Below, in pieces: positions 23,361-35,431 of a stretch of 64,000 nt of DNA. Location: positions 34,961,596-35,025,595 of the forward strand of contig NC_012879.2 of assembly GCF_000003195.3 (NCBI RefSeq), written 5' to 3'. This stretch comes from Sorghum bicolor. Taxonomy: Eukaryota; Streptophyta; Magnoliopsida; Poales; Poaceae. Position 1 is the stretch's first letter. Each line of letters begins with the position of its first letter. A program made the translations under genes and the position numbers. The notes below the pieces were generated by a model. That model saw only the letters and a program-made list of their open reading frames with translations, searched no databases and was not told the DNA's origin.

Positions 23361-26300
23361 AAAAGAATCTCGTCCCGAGATTCGGTGCGAAAGACTTTCA
23401 AGGGAAGAGAAACAATGTCATGCATTTCCCAACCTCAACGATAGCATTCGAACATTAGAGAAGCTAAGTTGGACCAAAAGTATTCTGATACTTACTTTTC
23501 CTAGTAAGCTTTGGTCCAAAGATGAAGCTTTGTTACTTTGGGAGGAATCCAAGAAAGCACTGTCCTGTGCACTTTGTTCTCAATGTATGAAGGGTGGTTC
23601 AGAGCATAAGGAGCTACCTATATCATCAATATCTTTAGTGAAACTAATACAAACCATAAGAACCTTGCACCAAGTCACAATCTTCTAAGGGTTTCTCATT
23701 ATAGTGGTTCCAGGCTCATTCACAACGTTTGAAAAGTAGTCTTCTACCAAAAATGGTTGGAGTATAACTTTCCAAGCATACAGTTCTCTTTCTCTGATGA
23801 CAAATTGTACTTACCAACCTAGTTAAGAGAATGGTGAATGTGATAGCCGACTTTGTTGGTTCAACACATTCCATGATCACTTACTTCAAGGGGATCCTCA
23901 TATGCAATCAACAAAAGTTATCTAGGTTCAACTAGATGCAACTTCTTGGGTAACACATAGAAGGTATCCAAGGCATGTAGGAATTGGATAACCACTACTG
24001 ATGAAGGATGATTGTGTGACCCAGAGGTCTCCAACAGTTACAAGTATTCAACCACTACCACTCAATTCTGCATGAAACTTGATAAAAATTCAGATCCATG
24101 AGTCTTCTAACCTCTGACCAAGATTCAGCTCAAACAGGCAACATTTGCATAAGCAGAATATGTACATACTAAACTTGTTCGGTGCTGCAATGGCAGTGTT
24201 CTGGACTGACAAGACATCTCTCAACTCCATGTTTAATTCACTAATTGATAAAACATATCCCTCGTGGCTGTCACTCCATCATTACTTTCCTTGAGATTAG
24301 CCTTGCTACTAGCAACCATACAATTGCCTCCCAGCCCAATATTTTCCAAAGCTTCACACTTAACCACAACAATTACAGTTGATACTCAACAATTGGTAAC
24401 CTCCAAAGCTAGGAGATAAGGATTCATGCCAAAGATGGTTGACTTTAGTTGTATGACCATGATGCACAAAAAGATCAAGACTTAGGAAAACTTAGTCATA
24501 AGCGCAGTGGTGATGATCGATGATTGTTTAACAGATAGCTTGTCCAACATTAAGTGTTGGGTGTCCTTCTGGTTTGATGAGGATGACCCATGATGCTCAT
24601 TAAATGCTCATCGTCATTGTAGGGATAGTGAAATAGTGTCACTTGTCTACCATCTCTTGCAGTCTGTTAGTTTTTTTTATGTCAGTGACTTGTTCTTCAA
24701 AGATTAACCTCTAGTTGACTTTAGAAGAATGTCCTATGACATCTGGTTGGACATAGGGAAATTTCGATATGATATGGTGAGATTATCAAGGAAAGGTCAC
24801 AAGAAAACATTTCATTGGTATAATTCCATAATGGATCACGACTAGAAACCTCGATACCAACGCGTGCCGAGCAGCACATCCTTGTGTCGGCCGCCCACAG
24901 GAGGCTCTCGGTTTCGTCGCGGCACCGTTAGCTACTACTCATGAGACCATTATTGATCATACACTCAATGAAAAATTTCATGTGGCACAAAAGTTGGTTG
25001 TATGAACAAGCATTGTGCAAAGGAGGGATAGTAAAGCAAAGGTAGTCACAAGGTTTGGAGTCAACATGGAGGTGACCTGAAGATCCAAAACACAGCACAA
25101 GAGAACATATCTTACTTGTCGAAGACAACTGATTATGGATTCTTGCTTTAATTTCCACAAAAACTCTATGTTAACCAAGATAGTTACCAGATAAATGATT
25201 AACATGAGATCATGACTAATAACATTTAAGATTAGGGAGAGTTGGAGGTTAAGCATATGAGATTCAAGAGATCAAGCTGATACTTAGATTAGGGCTTCAT
25301 CGACACAGTAGCAACATGATCTGTTATGAAAAGATTATGAGGCTCATGCAACAACAGATAAGCATTGCACTAGACCAACTATAGGACAAGGAACCAAGTG
25401 GTCTGAGAGGATTCTTGGGGTATGGTTTTTGCACATAGAAGCAAAACACCCGAGACATAAGCAAACATGTGAGAACATCAATGAAATTATTTCCAACAAC
25501 CATTACTATAAGCAAAGGTGGTAGATAGTAAACAGAACATGATGGTAATGTGTTGTTATCCTTTACTGAGTAGGTGCATACTCTTCTTTAGTCGAGAAGA
25601 TAAATCTCACTTATGTCCAAAAAGGCCAGCCATCTCAAACATGTGCATCATGTTGACGGATGGCACAGATTGACCAAAACATAAGCAAGCCATTGAGATA
25701 GATCAAAGGGTAACCCAGTTAAATGGGTAGCAAGCACAAGAGCTGAAGAATGATCTTTAGAAAGATACTTACTTAGATGATTGCAGTTAGGTTAGAACAT
25801 GAATATGGTGTACCCCACTAACTGTGAGCATACCTCCTTCTACATGCACGTGTGCATGATTCAAGGATTTAGGGAATTATGACATCAATGCATGACCAAT
25901 GTAGTAGGTTGCATGATTAAGAATGACTGGCATCATGATATGAGATTCATGATTTGACAGATAACCATTATTCATGATTAGGACAAGGATCATGATACGA
26001 GATTGTACCACAAAGTTGGTAGATATGATCATGTCTTTAGGAACAAGATGATTTTTTTAGATAGGTAGCAAAGGTTCCAAAAGAATTTGGGCAAAGCTCA
26101 AACAAGGACATATCATGGGCAAAAGTTGATATTCAAGAGAACCCAATGAGGTTTGGTTAGGTACACACGCATAAGCTCATGTGTTCTAAGCAAGAAGGTG
26201 TACTTGAGACAACTTGTGAGAAAATCACAGTGATAAGGCTTGATGACAACTCATGGTCTCACCGAGGACAAGAGGTTAGACAACTTGTGCTGCAACCACA

Positions 26301-27387
26301 CCTAGAAAGCAAGGCAACCGCACATAAAAAGAACTACTGTGTAGGTAACTAAAAAGGAAGAACCTAACACCAAGCATAGCTACTCAAGCAACATAGAGCA
26401 AGGTATTTTATCTAACTTTACACAAGCACAGTGACATCATATTAATTCACAAGTTATCATTGTTAGAACAAGGGTGACAAGAGAAAAGTTACGCATAGGG
26501 CAATCAATCATGATGATGCATGCTTCGTCCTATTCGTCCTCACAAAATTACCAGCCTAAGGTGGTAATCACGTTCTATATCGGTGGCATAATACGCACAC
26601 TCTCGACATATAGCTAGTCGTTAGCTACAAACAATCTACGCATTCGTGTGGTTAGCGTACCTGCAGAAAATTTCATTTCAGCCCAACCCAACAATGATAT
26701 AAGTGCATGAAATGAAATACTGGACTCTAGGTTGAAAGCTAGATGCTTCCATATATATATCCCAATATATGTATTTCAGCATCAAACTACCCGAAATGAA
26801 ATACGCCTATACATACATAGAGACATGCATATACAGTCGTACCACTAACCCACAATTAAGTACCTTCATATATACATGTGTGTAACATGTAAATATTCCA
26901 GTAACCAAAACTAGCTCTCTCCTAGACCGACGGTTGGACGATCATGCTCTCACAACTCACACTTACCTGAGTGTAGGTGCGATGTTGCAAAATTTGAATC
27001 TATCAACATATATGGCTAATTCATATATGAGGGCTACCTCTACCATTTGACCATAGGGTAGCATAGTGCGGTCATCATACATACATATCTTGGCCTGGGC
27101 GTAGATGTAAATTGATCCATACATTACCACTCAAGTGAATGGCATCCATACAATAGCACGCCGTATGGACGACGAAATAAAAATTGCACTAGGTAAATCC
27201 CCCCATAGTTAGTACTTAACTAAGCCACCTAAAGGTCCTTAGTTGGGCATAGAGGAATGACCACTGGCATACTTAGATTAAAAGTATAGATTTGAGCACA
27301 CCTATATATAGCTATAAGTTGCCAAATTTGATTTTTATAAAGAAAAGCTTTGTTTCAAATACACATGTGACATGTTTACTGTTGAAC
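23361..27387 (-). other. G internal domain, non-coding
   Basis: About 4 kb. The longest ORFs (24928-25256, 25324-25515) have no retrotransposon motifs, and I see no gag, RT or integrase signature in any frame. Next to the PPT, 'aatctcgtcccgagattc' forms an inverted repeat (23367-23384). The segment near 26740-26900 is rich in TATA-type repeats. The right part (27100-27387) matches the interior of G2. Confidence 0.8.
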
Positions 27388-27402
27388 CTTGCTCCGATGC
27401 CA
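27388..27402 (-). other. G primer-binding site, initiator-Met-tRNA-like
   Basis: The minus strand reads TGGCATCGGAGCAAG, two changes from the standard iMet PBS over the first 12 bases, 2 nt inside the LTR. G2 has the same motif with one change. Confidence 0.7.
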
Positions 27403-27404
27403 GC

Positions 27405-30400
27405 TGTCACGGAACCGTCCAAATTATAAGAGCACAAGTACAAAAACAATCACCGAAGTGATCAATTTATCATACTTGAGCCCATATAACTCCGGTAGTC
27501 CAACAAAATCACGAGGGATTTCAAACCAACCAACATACAAGCCAAGATCGTAGTGATTCAACATAACAAGTCACACGTTACATACATTTCGCAAGTAGTT
27601 CAAATACATCGGAGTTCGATAAGGTTATTACAACTCAAGTTTACAAATAGCGGAAGCAAAGTAATTTGAAACCAATATCACTTTTATTTCAAATACGTGC
27701 CAGTACCATGGTCCATTCCAACAAAAGCATCATAGATGAGGTAACTAGGAAGGATCATGCCCATGATCTTACTCCTTCCCTATAGCAGGAGTCATCCAAA
27801 TCTTGTAGTAGCTATGATACATCACAACCTGCAACAAGTGGGAATAAACCCTGAGTACGAGAATGTACTCAGCTAGACTTACCCGTCATAAACCAGAAAT
27901 AAATAACACCAAGGAGTATGCAAGGCTGATATATAAGTGGAGCTTGTTGGACAACATTTTGCATAAAAAGCTTAAGTATAAATAGTTAAACCTTTCTTAT
28001 TTAGCATCCATTTAATTCTCATTAACCTATCAACTAGATTAGCACCTGTACTAAGCAATCACTTGATTAATATCAATCAATAATAACCATATCAGGTTTA
28101 TCAAGGCCGTGATCATCATCATCATCATAGAACCATTAAGTTATTTAGTGAATGCTACGTTTGCCGCTGCTCTGTCAAGTTCTCACTATCCGGGAGAGAC
28201 GGCGATTCGAATCGATTCCTATCCAGCTGGAGGGGTATTTCTAGCACTCACCCAAGCATCCCCCGTCGGAGAGCCAACGGGTCACCTTTGGTACGACTCA
28301 GGAATCGCGGTTCCGATCAGCGCCGCACTCCCAGGGCTACCACTCTGCCAGGGAGGTTAGGAATTTTAACTCACCTGCCTTTGGACTTACGCCAATGGTC
28401 CCTCGCACACCGCACTTCCTCCGGTAGTGCGCACTTTATACTTGCCGGTCTTCCGGCCTGCGTCATACTACTAGGCTTCGCGGTCGGAACGAGTTATCCG
28501 GCCAACTAAGTGTTAGGCATGCGTTCAACATGACAAGAGGACGTACAATGATCGGTCCTTAACCGACGCAGACGGGGATAGATCCACACCCAAGACCTCC
28601 ATGCCTTGTTGCGTCACTATCATCATCCCGCCCGGTCTCCTTTCATATTATTAACACATGGTTCTTTTCCACGATAGCAAATATAGCCAACCGTGATCCA
28701 GAATCCACCTATATCCTGCAGGTGACAGGAAATCACCTGGCTTCTACCGAGCTAAGCATGGCTAAGCATAGACGTGATCCTGACTAATTAGGATTCAGGT
28801 TATATATATACTGGACAAGGAAGGGTATATATATGCAGCAAGGGTTTCATCCAACTCCTATACTTAATGCAACAATACATATATAAAATATATATACTCA
28901 TTCACTTTCAGAAAGTAGGAGGCTTATAATGCTCTGGGGCTTGCCTGGAATGTGACACCGAGTCAGATTAGTTAGCTTGCTCCGTCTTGGTGACATCTAA
29001 GATCATAACACTTGCTTAATCATTCCATCTTCGGGATGATCCACCATCACGTCCTTCACGTGGTTCATCTAGCGTACCTAGATGACATGCAAGATGCAAG
29101 TGCATGAACACATGGAAGTGCAATAGACAAAGCATCACACACAAGAAGCATGGCAAGAGCATGGTTACACTAAACACACTTAAGCACATCTCATTGCTCA
29201 ACTTAATGATTACACAACCAACATGCTAAGACAACAAAGAATGCAACCAAGTATATCAGGCATGACATACATATTTCACAAGATCTCAGGTGTAATAACT
29301 TGGCCATTATCAAAGACATGAGTCATACATAGCAATATACCAAGCAACAGCAATAAAAAGAAATCTGCCATTTTTAGGACCGTTAACAGCAGCTGAGTAA
29401 ATAAATCATAACTGGAGTTACACAGCTCCAAAAGACATGAATTAAGACATTCTGGAAAGCTTAAGAAATTATCTGCATTTCATATTTAGACATCAAAGCA
29501 TGATTCTCAACCTAAACTGGTCGAAATTATAAAGCTCCAGAATCTATCCCTGACAAACAGAGAGCAGCCATTTCTGGAATCAAACTTTGAACGGACATAA
29601 CTCACAAACCACAAGGCCAAATACTACCAAATTTTAACAGCAGCTAGATAGGTGAATTATCTACAACTTTGCTATAAACAAGATTCCCAGAAAACACCAT
29701 TTACATATCGTAATCCAAACAGTTCCACAAACTGTCCAGAAACAACAATTGCAAACAATTAATTATTAACTTATGTTTCAAACATGCATTTGAGCAAAAC
29801 CATTGTTACCAACAGTTTGCACATATCTAGAGAACACCAGAAAACATAGTGGTCATTACCAAATAAATTTATTTAATGCATTTCTTAATTTAGTTGGATA
29901 ATAAGGTGAATTAAAGAACATACCAAAAATGTACAGTAAATTCCACCAAAATTACAGTAGCCTCTACATACTCTAAATAGGCTACTATACAAATTTCATT
30001 GTATTTTAACAAACATAGCAGTCTCTATGAAAAAGACAAATTGCTATTGCAATTGACCATGTGAGAGCAAGATAAATCTAAAACTCACATTTTCTTCAAA
30101 CACATGACCACAATATATATCAACATGATACAACAATATCACAAAATGGTAGTGGAACAACATTTTCTATTTTTACATTTTAATTTATAATTATAAACCA
30201 TTTATCAAGCCCCATGAAGACATCTCTGTTCAAAACATGGACAGAATCTGTCATGCCACATTAAACATCTATAACTTGAGGTTCACATGTCCATAATTTA
30301 TGGTTGTGTACTTTCTAGAAATCTTAAGAAATTGTGAACAACTTTGTTATAAACATCTAGAGCTAAATCTACAACTAACAAGGTCTTACATAACAAACAA

Positions 30401-32677
30401 TGCAATCCAGTGTGGGTTTAGACAGAAACTGGAACAATACTTTAAACTACTATAACTAAACATATGCTCGACCAAAAATTGTGCTATTTATCTTTCTGGA
30501 AAGCTTATGAAAAGTACTAGAACTCATATATTTTCATCCAGGCATGATTCACAACCTAACTGAGCCAAACAATATAAATATGCAGATCCACTCAGAATAG
30601 GAGCAAAGCAAGACAGAGCATTTTTTATTTTTATAACTCCTAATCTGTCATGTCTAAATTCATGAAACATTTACCAGACATCAAATATCATATGAAAAGC
30701 TTGTCACAATATTTTCACATTTATTTCAGCAATAATACAGTGGTTATGAAAAAGACAAATATAGCAAAAAATTAAAACCGAACTGCACAAATCTATTTTT
30801 ACCGTTAAAACTTCAAATTAAAACATGCAACAATATAGATCTACTGCATAGACAATTTCATAAGGATTCCAAAAAGTCCACATTTGCTATTTTACGACTT
30901 TTTTACGAATTTCTATGCATTTCCAAACTTTATCCATGAAATCTGCAAAAACGAAAGAAAAGGAAAACAGATCTTGCACCGGGAACCCTAGCTTTTCCAA
31001 GAATCACGCCACAGCCCAGTAACACTATTGATATCAACTTTAGCTTCGCATCTGGAACCCTGAGTTGTTTCATATTCTAACCCGAGGTCCCTACCTTCTT
31101 CTTCCCAACGAACAACGAACAGAACCAGAGAGGAACCGGAGAGTGGAGAATGGAGAGGTCTGCCTCTCTGATCAACTGGCTCTTGGTGTAGGCACGAAAA
31201 GGGACGGCCAGACCCTCACCATGGCCAGCCGCGGCCATGCCCTGCCCGTGCAGCGGCAGCCACGAGCTGTGCCCGCCGGCCATGGCGGACATGACTCTGG
31301 GCGGCGGGGTGAGCGCCGAGGAGGAGAAGAGAGGGGCAAAGGAAGTGAGGGTGAGTGGATGAACGAGTAAGGAGTGCCTCTGGCTTGTCCCAGATAGCAG
31401 CAAAGGTGATGTGGAGGTGTCACCCATGGTGGGACAAGCTCTGCTGCAAGGTGACCACGTAGCCATTTCATCGAGCACGTGGCGTGCAGCGTGGTGGCCG
31501 GCGTGGGAGGCGATTTCGGGCCTTTTGCGGGCCGAATTGGACAATAGTCCTAAAATGAAGTTTGCTCTACTCTTGACACTCTCCAACTTTGATTAAGGTG
31601 CCATGGTCATTAGAGTTGCAGATTAGGAGATAATTAGATGCCAAGCTATGAGTGTCATCGAATTGATAGCGATTAGCAAAACTCGAAATTGATGACTAAA
31701 ACAAACTCAAACTGGTGTCATCTTTTGGCATGCTCTAGCCCACAATATATACTCCAACTTTTATTAAGGAATCAACTGAAGTTGTTTAACAAAATTTGGA
31801 GAACGTGGAATGCCAACGCGATGAACTGCAATTCCAGACTTAGAAATCCGAAATGCTGGAATTTACAGCAGATTCGATCTTGTGACTATTATTTGACAGG
31901 ATTAGAAGATGATTCAGATTTGGACACTTTAACAAAGTTTGTAGAATACAAACTATACTACAACTTTTATTAAAGGACCTTATACTGTTTCTGCCTGGTT
32001 AGTAAGATACAAGGCTCGCAACTAGGGTACCCGAAACAGAGCACCTTGAGGACTGCCAAATTTCTGGGGTTCCAAAACAGCACTGCATTAAATATTGTAA
32101 GCTTAATTTGACTAGGATAGGTACCAAACTAGCTCTTGACCTTTAAATAATGTTTGTTCTGCAGAAGCAAAACTACAACTTTTATTTAAGGTCCAACCTC
32201 ATAACTGGTACCAAAGTCAAACTTTCACTTTGGTCAAAGCAGCAACTTGATAAAGCTTGAATTAAGGTTTTAGGCCAATTGAAGCATTTTCTAGGCACAA
32301 GCCCAACATGAACCCTTCATGACCTTTGTTGTAGAGTTCATCTAGAGTCACTTGGTCAAGATTGCAAGGTTAGGTTAGTAACCTAAGGTTCTGTTCACTT
32401 GATAAGGTCATTCCAACAAGCATGTAACTTATCCTTTCATTTGACCTTTTGAATCCAAACTTCATGAAACTTTTTCAGTGATCAACCTAGGTAGAGATGG
32501 AGGTGATACATGTGAAAGAAGCACCATCAACACCCACAGGCTCTATTATGTAGGATCATCAAGCATTCACTTGTCACAACATCAAAGTATGTTTCATACT
32601 ATCATATATGAACAAATGATGCTTATGCTCATGAAATGTAAGTGCCAAAATGCAAGACAAACACCTGGGGTGTTACA
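27405..32677 (-). repeat. G 5' LTR
   Basis: 5.27 kb, near-identical to 18080-23346 with scattered substitutions and small indels (for example an extra 'cgaacaa' near 31110). It holds the second copy of the 169-codon ORF at 31586-31077. No gene is supported. Confidence 0.93.
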
Positions 32678-32682
32678 AAAGG
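32678..32682. repeat. TSD AAAGG, right copy (element G)
   Basis: Perfect duplicate of 18075-18079. The F ORF2 frame is continuous across the site when one copy is removed. Confidence 0.95.
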
Positions 32683-32909
32683 CAGCCCCGAAGCACGCTC
32701 TCAATGCTTTTGAGACACCTCCCAAGCGTTGCAAGACTATAATGGATATTGATGAGGACGTTCGCAGACTAGACAGAGTTATCATAGACCTCCAGTCCTC
32801 GATTAATTCCCTCACTAGACAGCTCTCTAACCACAACACCGTTATACTAGGCCTTAGGCAGGATCTTGCCAGTGCCAACAAGAAGATTAAGGAATTAGAG
32901 CGCCGCTAA
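32683..32909 (+). CDS. F ORF2, 3' part with coiled-coil tail
   Basis: The last 75-76 codons of ORF2, ending in TAA at 32907-32909. After a basic stretch (AAPKHALNAFETPPKRCK) the sequence from DIDEDVRRLDRVIIDLQSSI to ASANKKIKELERR has hydrophobic residues at heptad spacing, a likely coiled coil. It might mediate oligomerisation; the function is unknown. The frame is consistent with 17677-18079 without any stop. Confidence 0.75.
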
Positions 32910-34182
32910 GTTATCTAGATTAGACCTTGAGGCAATGCATCTTAGTTATTTATCTTTAAATTCGGTTTAGGTTTACTATTATCATCAGTTTGCTATCATT
33001 CTACTACTAGTCTTTTGTAATAAATGCCTCAAGATTAATAAAGAGTATTATTATTATTATGTCTTGTGTGTCTCTAACTTATTTTTGTGCAAGAAAGCAG
33101 AAATAAGTATGGGGGAGATCCCTCACATGCCAAACACATCCGACTACACATTCCAGACTCGGTACACCTTTGCCCCTTTCTTTACCCTATACTTTTTGAT
33201 TATGCGAATACTGTTCGCCTCATGATAAATTAAAAAGATTAAAATATTTCTAATCATGATTAATCTCATTCTGTGATATTTCCTGAAAACTTGCAACTAT
33301 TATAAAATCATTTTAAAACCCTGTGTTACTTAAGTCATTATGGAATGTGAGATGGTAGAGTATGAGTTTCTTATTCTTATCAATGTTGCTTGGAGAATTT
33401 ATTCAAAAATCTTCAAAATTCTAGCTACCATCCTTAGTGTTTTATATGCCTAATAAAAAAACTAAAAATATTAATTATGATTATAAAAGCTATCTACTCT
33501 ATATTGAGTTTGTTCAAATGAGTTAGACCCTTGAGAGATTTATCATGCTCCTAAGATCAAGACATCTATTCAGAAAGATTCACTCTTCTGAAGTATTATT
33601 GCATTAGAGGCATGGGCTATGCAAAAATAAAGATATTTCGAGGAAATAAAAAGGAGCAAGTGCTCGACAACCTCGCAGAAAAAATGGACAAGTGTCCGGC
33701 AGTAGAATTAGGGATACCTCCGTATCCACTTAAAAAAAAGAGAGAGAAAAAATGATAGCCCATGGTCCCTCTAATAAGCAATATGCCAGCAAGAGTTGAC
33801 AAAGATTTTAATTTCCAAAGTCTTCGATCTAAGTGTATGACATTCCCCTCCTCGGATCCCGTTTTGATCAGGCAATAAATATAAAGTAAGTATGCTGAGA
33901 ATTTTTGCAAATTAAAACAGCCTTAGTGAGATATATAAAAGATAATGAGTGATCTGAGAGAACCTATGAGGATAAAAAGGTATGCTAACTTTCTTTCAAA
34001 AATACACAAAAACTCCAAGTGACAGGATTGAGAAGAAAGGATCTTTACTCTTAACCATAAACTTCTCTGACTATGGTACATAGTGGATTTTTAACACCCT
34101 GCAATTATAAAGAGAATGTTTTAAATGTTTACCCCAGATATTTTTCTTAACCATCCTTTTCTCGAGGACGAGTAAAAGCCTA
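32910..34182 (+). other. F 3' non-coding region
   Basis: About 1.3 kb with no gene. A plant-type AATAAA run lies near 33020-33045, a second PPT-like tract (AGTATGGGGGAGAT) near 33106-33119, and the three-hairpin block at 33654-33727. The purine-rich stretch around 33640-33770 aligns with A, B and C. Confidence 0.7.
33654..33727 (+). ncRNA. F copy of conserved three-hairpin RNA block
   Basis: GAGC-AAGT-GCTC at 33654-33665, GGAC-AAGT-GTCC at 33686-33697 and GGATAC-CTCC-GTATCC at 33712-33727. Relative to A and B, the first stem has swapped a G-C pair for A-T, and the third has a different stem and loop but still pairs fully. Confidence 0.55.
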
Positions 34183-34196
34183 AGTATGGGGGTATT
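34183..34196 (+). other. F polypurine tract
   Basis: AGTATGGGGGTATT lies directly before the 3' LTR at 34197. It differs from the CTTGGGGGAG type used by A, B and C. Confidence 0.75.
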
Positions 34197-35426
34197 TGTT
34201 GACGGTTCTTAAGTATCAAATTTAATTATCAAATAAACAAGGGAAAGGACCAATATGCAACCAACACCTAGAATTAGGGTTTAATCTGACAGAATTCTAT
34301 GAGTTTTGTTGTTTATCTATTTCTGCAGGGGGTTATCAGGAAATAAGGAAGAAAGGCCCACATGTCGGGAATGCATAGAGATATCAACGCACCGCGCGAT
34401 TTTCTACCATATAGAAGACTCCAGAAGCCACGAGAACAATGCAGAGGCCGAAAGGGGCCAGGCCCAGGGCGCCCGCCCTGAGGACCTGGGCGCCCGCCCC
34501 CTGCTGGATTCCGTTCGGGACTCTCTTCGCACACGATGTTCCACCGACCTAATGGATCAAAGATAACGTAGTACCACCTCGCCTACCGACCCAAAAACGC
34601 ATAGAGGAGGAGGACTATATAAGGAGACCCCCTGGCCCCTGGAGGAGACAAGAAGTTATCATAGAGATTGAGGGGTGCCCTCGAAGGAAAACCTCTTCTC
34701 TAAATAATATTTCTTTTTAGGCTTAGCAACCAATGTAAGTAGAAATAGATCTTCTAGTTTCTACTAGATTGAGAGAGATAGAGTGGAGGTGTAGATTGGA
34801 GGAAGCCCAGCCTGTCGGTGTCTACTCCGAGCTTGTACCTGCGGGATCAAGTTCTCCTAACCCGAAGCTTGCTCCTAGGATTCTTCAGTATTTCGACTTC
34901 TAAATTCTAGCAAGTTCTTGTTTTATTGTTCGTCTGGTTTATGAGTTTACTTTAATCTCTTCGCGTTGAGTTTAGAGTAATCATTGCTGGCGTAAATGTG
35001 GTGTTTAGGCTGGGGTACTCATAGATATTCCCTGACTAGCTAGACCGTAGTAGTAGTGAGGAACGTGACAATTCCGAGTTACCTTTGCAGACCATATCTC
35101 GTTAGCAGGAAGGATAGGGTTTATAGGTGCGGGTTGAACATCCTTTGTGGTGTCTAGATTCCGTTAGCCTCCCCAATAGAACAGTAGATCATCCTTACCA
35201 AGGTTAGAAGGAGATTACGGTTGTAGTCTTCTCTATTTATCACTCACATCGAGAACATTCTTTGTTGCCTAAAGGGTTAGTAGTAATAGACCGGTTAGTC
35301 AGATGCACTCTTTATCCTAGTGGTAAAAAAATAAAGACGATACTCTGGATAATTTCCCGGGTGAAGTGCTCACCGATATCCGTGCGCTTGCAGATCAATT
35401 CCTTATTGTGTTCCCAAATATTAACA
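34197..35426 (+). repeat. F 3' LTR
   Basis: 1,230 bp, starting TGTTGACGG and ending ATATTAACA. It is 21 bp longer than the 5' LTR because of a duplicated GGGCGCCC box (34467-34474 and 34488-34495). TATA is at 34616-34624. Confidence 0.95.
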
Positions 35427-35431
35427 TCGAG
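35427..35431. repeat. TSD TCGAG, right copy (element F)
   Basis: Perfect duplicate of 11558-11562. Confidence 0.95.

Larger units (their letters stand above)
18080..32677 (-). mobile_element. Element G: non-coding long-LTR retrotransposon (LARD-like)
   Basis: A 14.6-kb element with LTRs of 5,267 bp (18080-23346) and 5,273 bp (27405-32677) around a 4,058-bp interior without gag or pol motifs. On the minus strand the LTR runs TGTAACACCCC...GGTTCCGTGACA, with an iMet-like PBS and a strong PPT, so the orientation is minus. TSD is AAAGG. The size and lack of coding match the class called large retrotransposon derivatives (LARDs). LTR ends beginning TGTAACACCCC are frequent in Del/Tekay chromoviruses, which may be the helper (inference). 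The LTRs are highly similar, indicating a recent insertion. Confidence 0.93.
11563..35426 (+). mobile_element. Element F: Athila-like Ty3/gypsy element with full gag-pol, split by G
   Basis: It spans 23.9 kb including the nested 14.6-kb element G, so F itself is about 9.3 kb. LTRs are 1,209 bp (11563-12771) and 1,230 bp (34197-35426), with an Asp-type PBS, a PPT and TSD TCGAG. The order of domains is gag, protease-like, RT, RNase H, integrase, then a separate downstream ORF with its own TATA box. The RT (FMDD active site, [18 protein letters not shown]) is typical of the Athila lineage. Gag-pol keeps one reading frame over 4.4 kb but has seven in-frame stops, so this copy is not autonomous now. 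Confidence 0.95.

Noticed and set aside
28108..28128. Short CAT microsatellite and other simple repeats as features of interest
   Set aside because: Few units and common in plant DNA.
18080..32677. Reading element G as a plus-strand element
   Set aside because: The plus reading gives no PBS after the left LTR and no PPT before the right LTR; the minus reading gives both.
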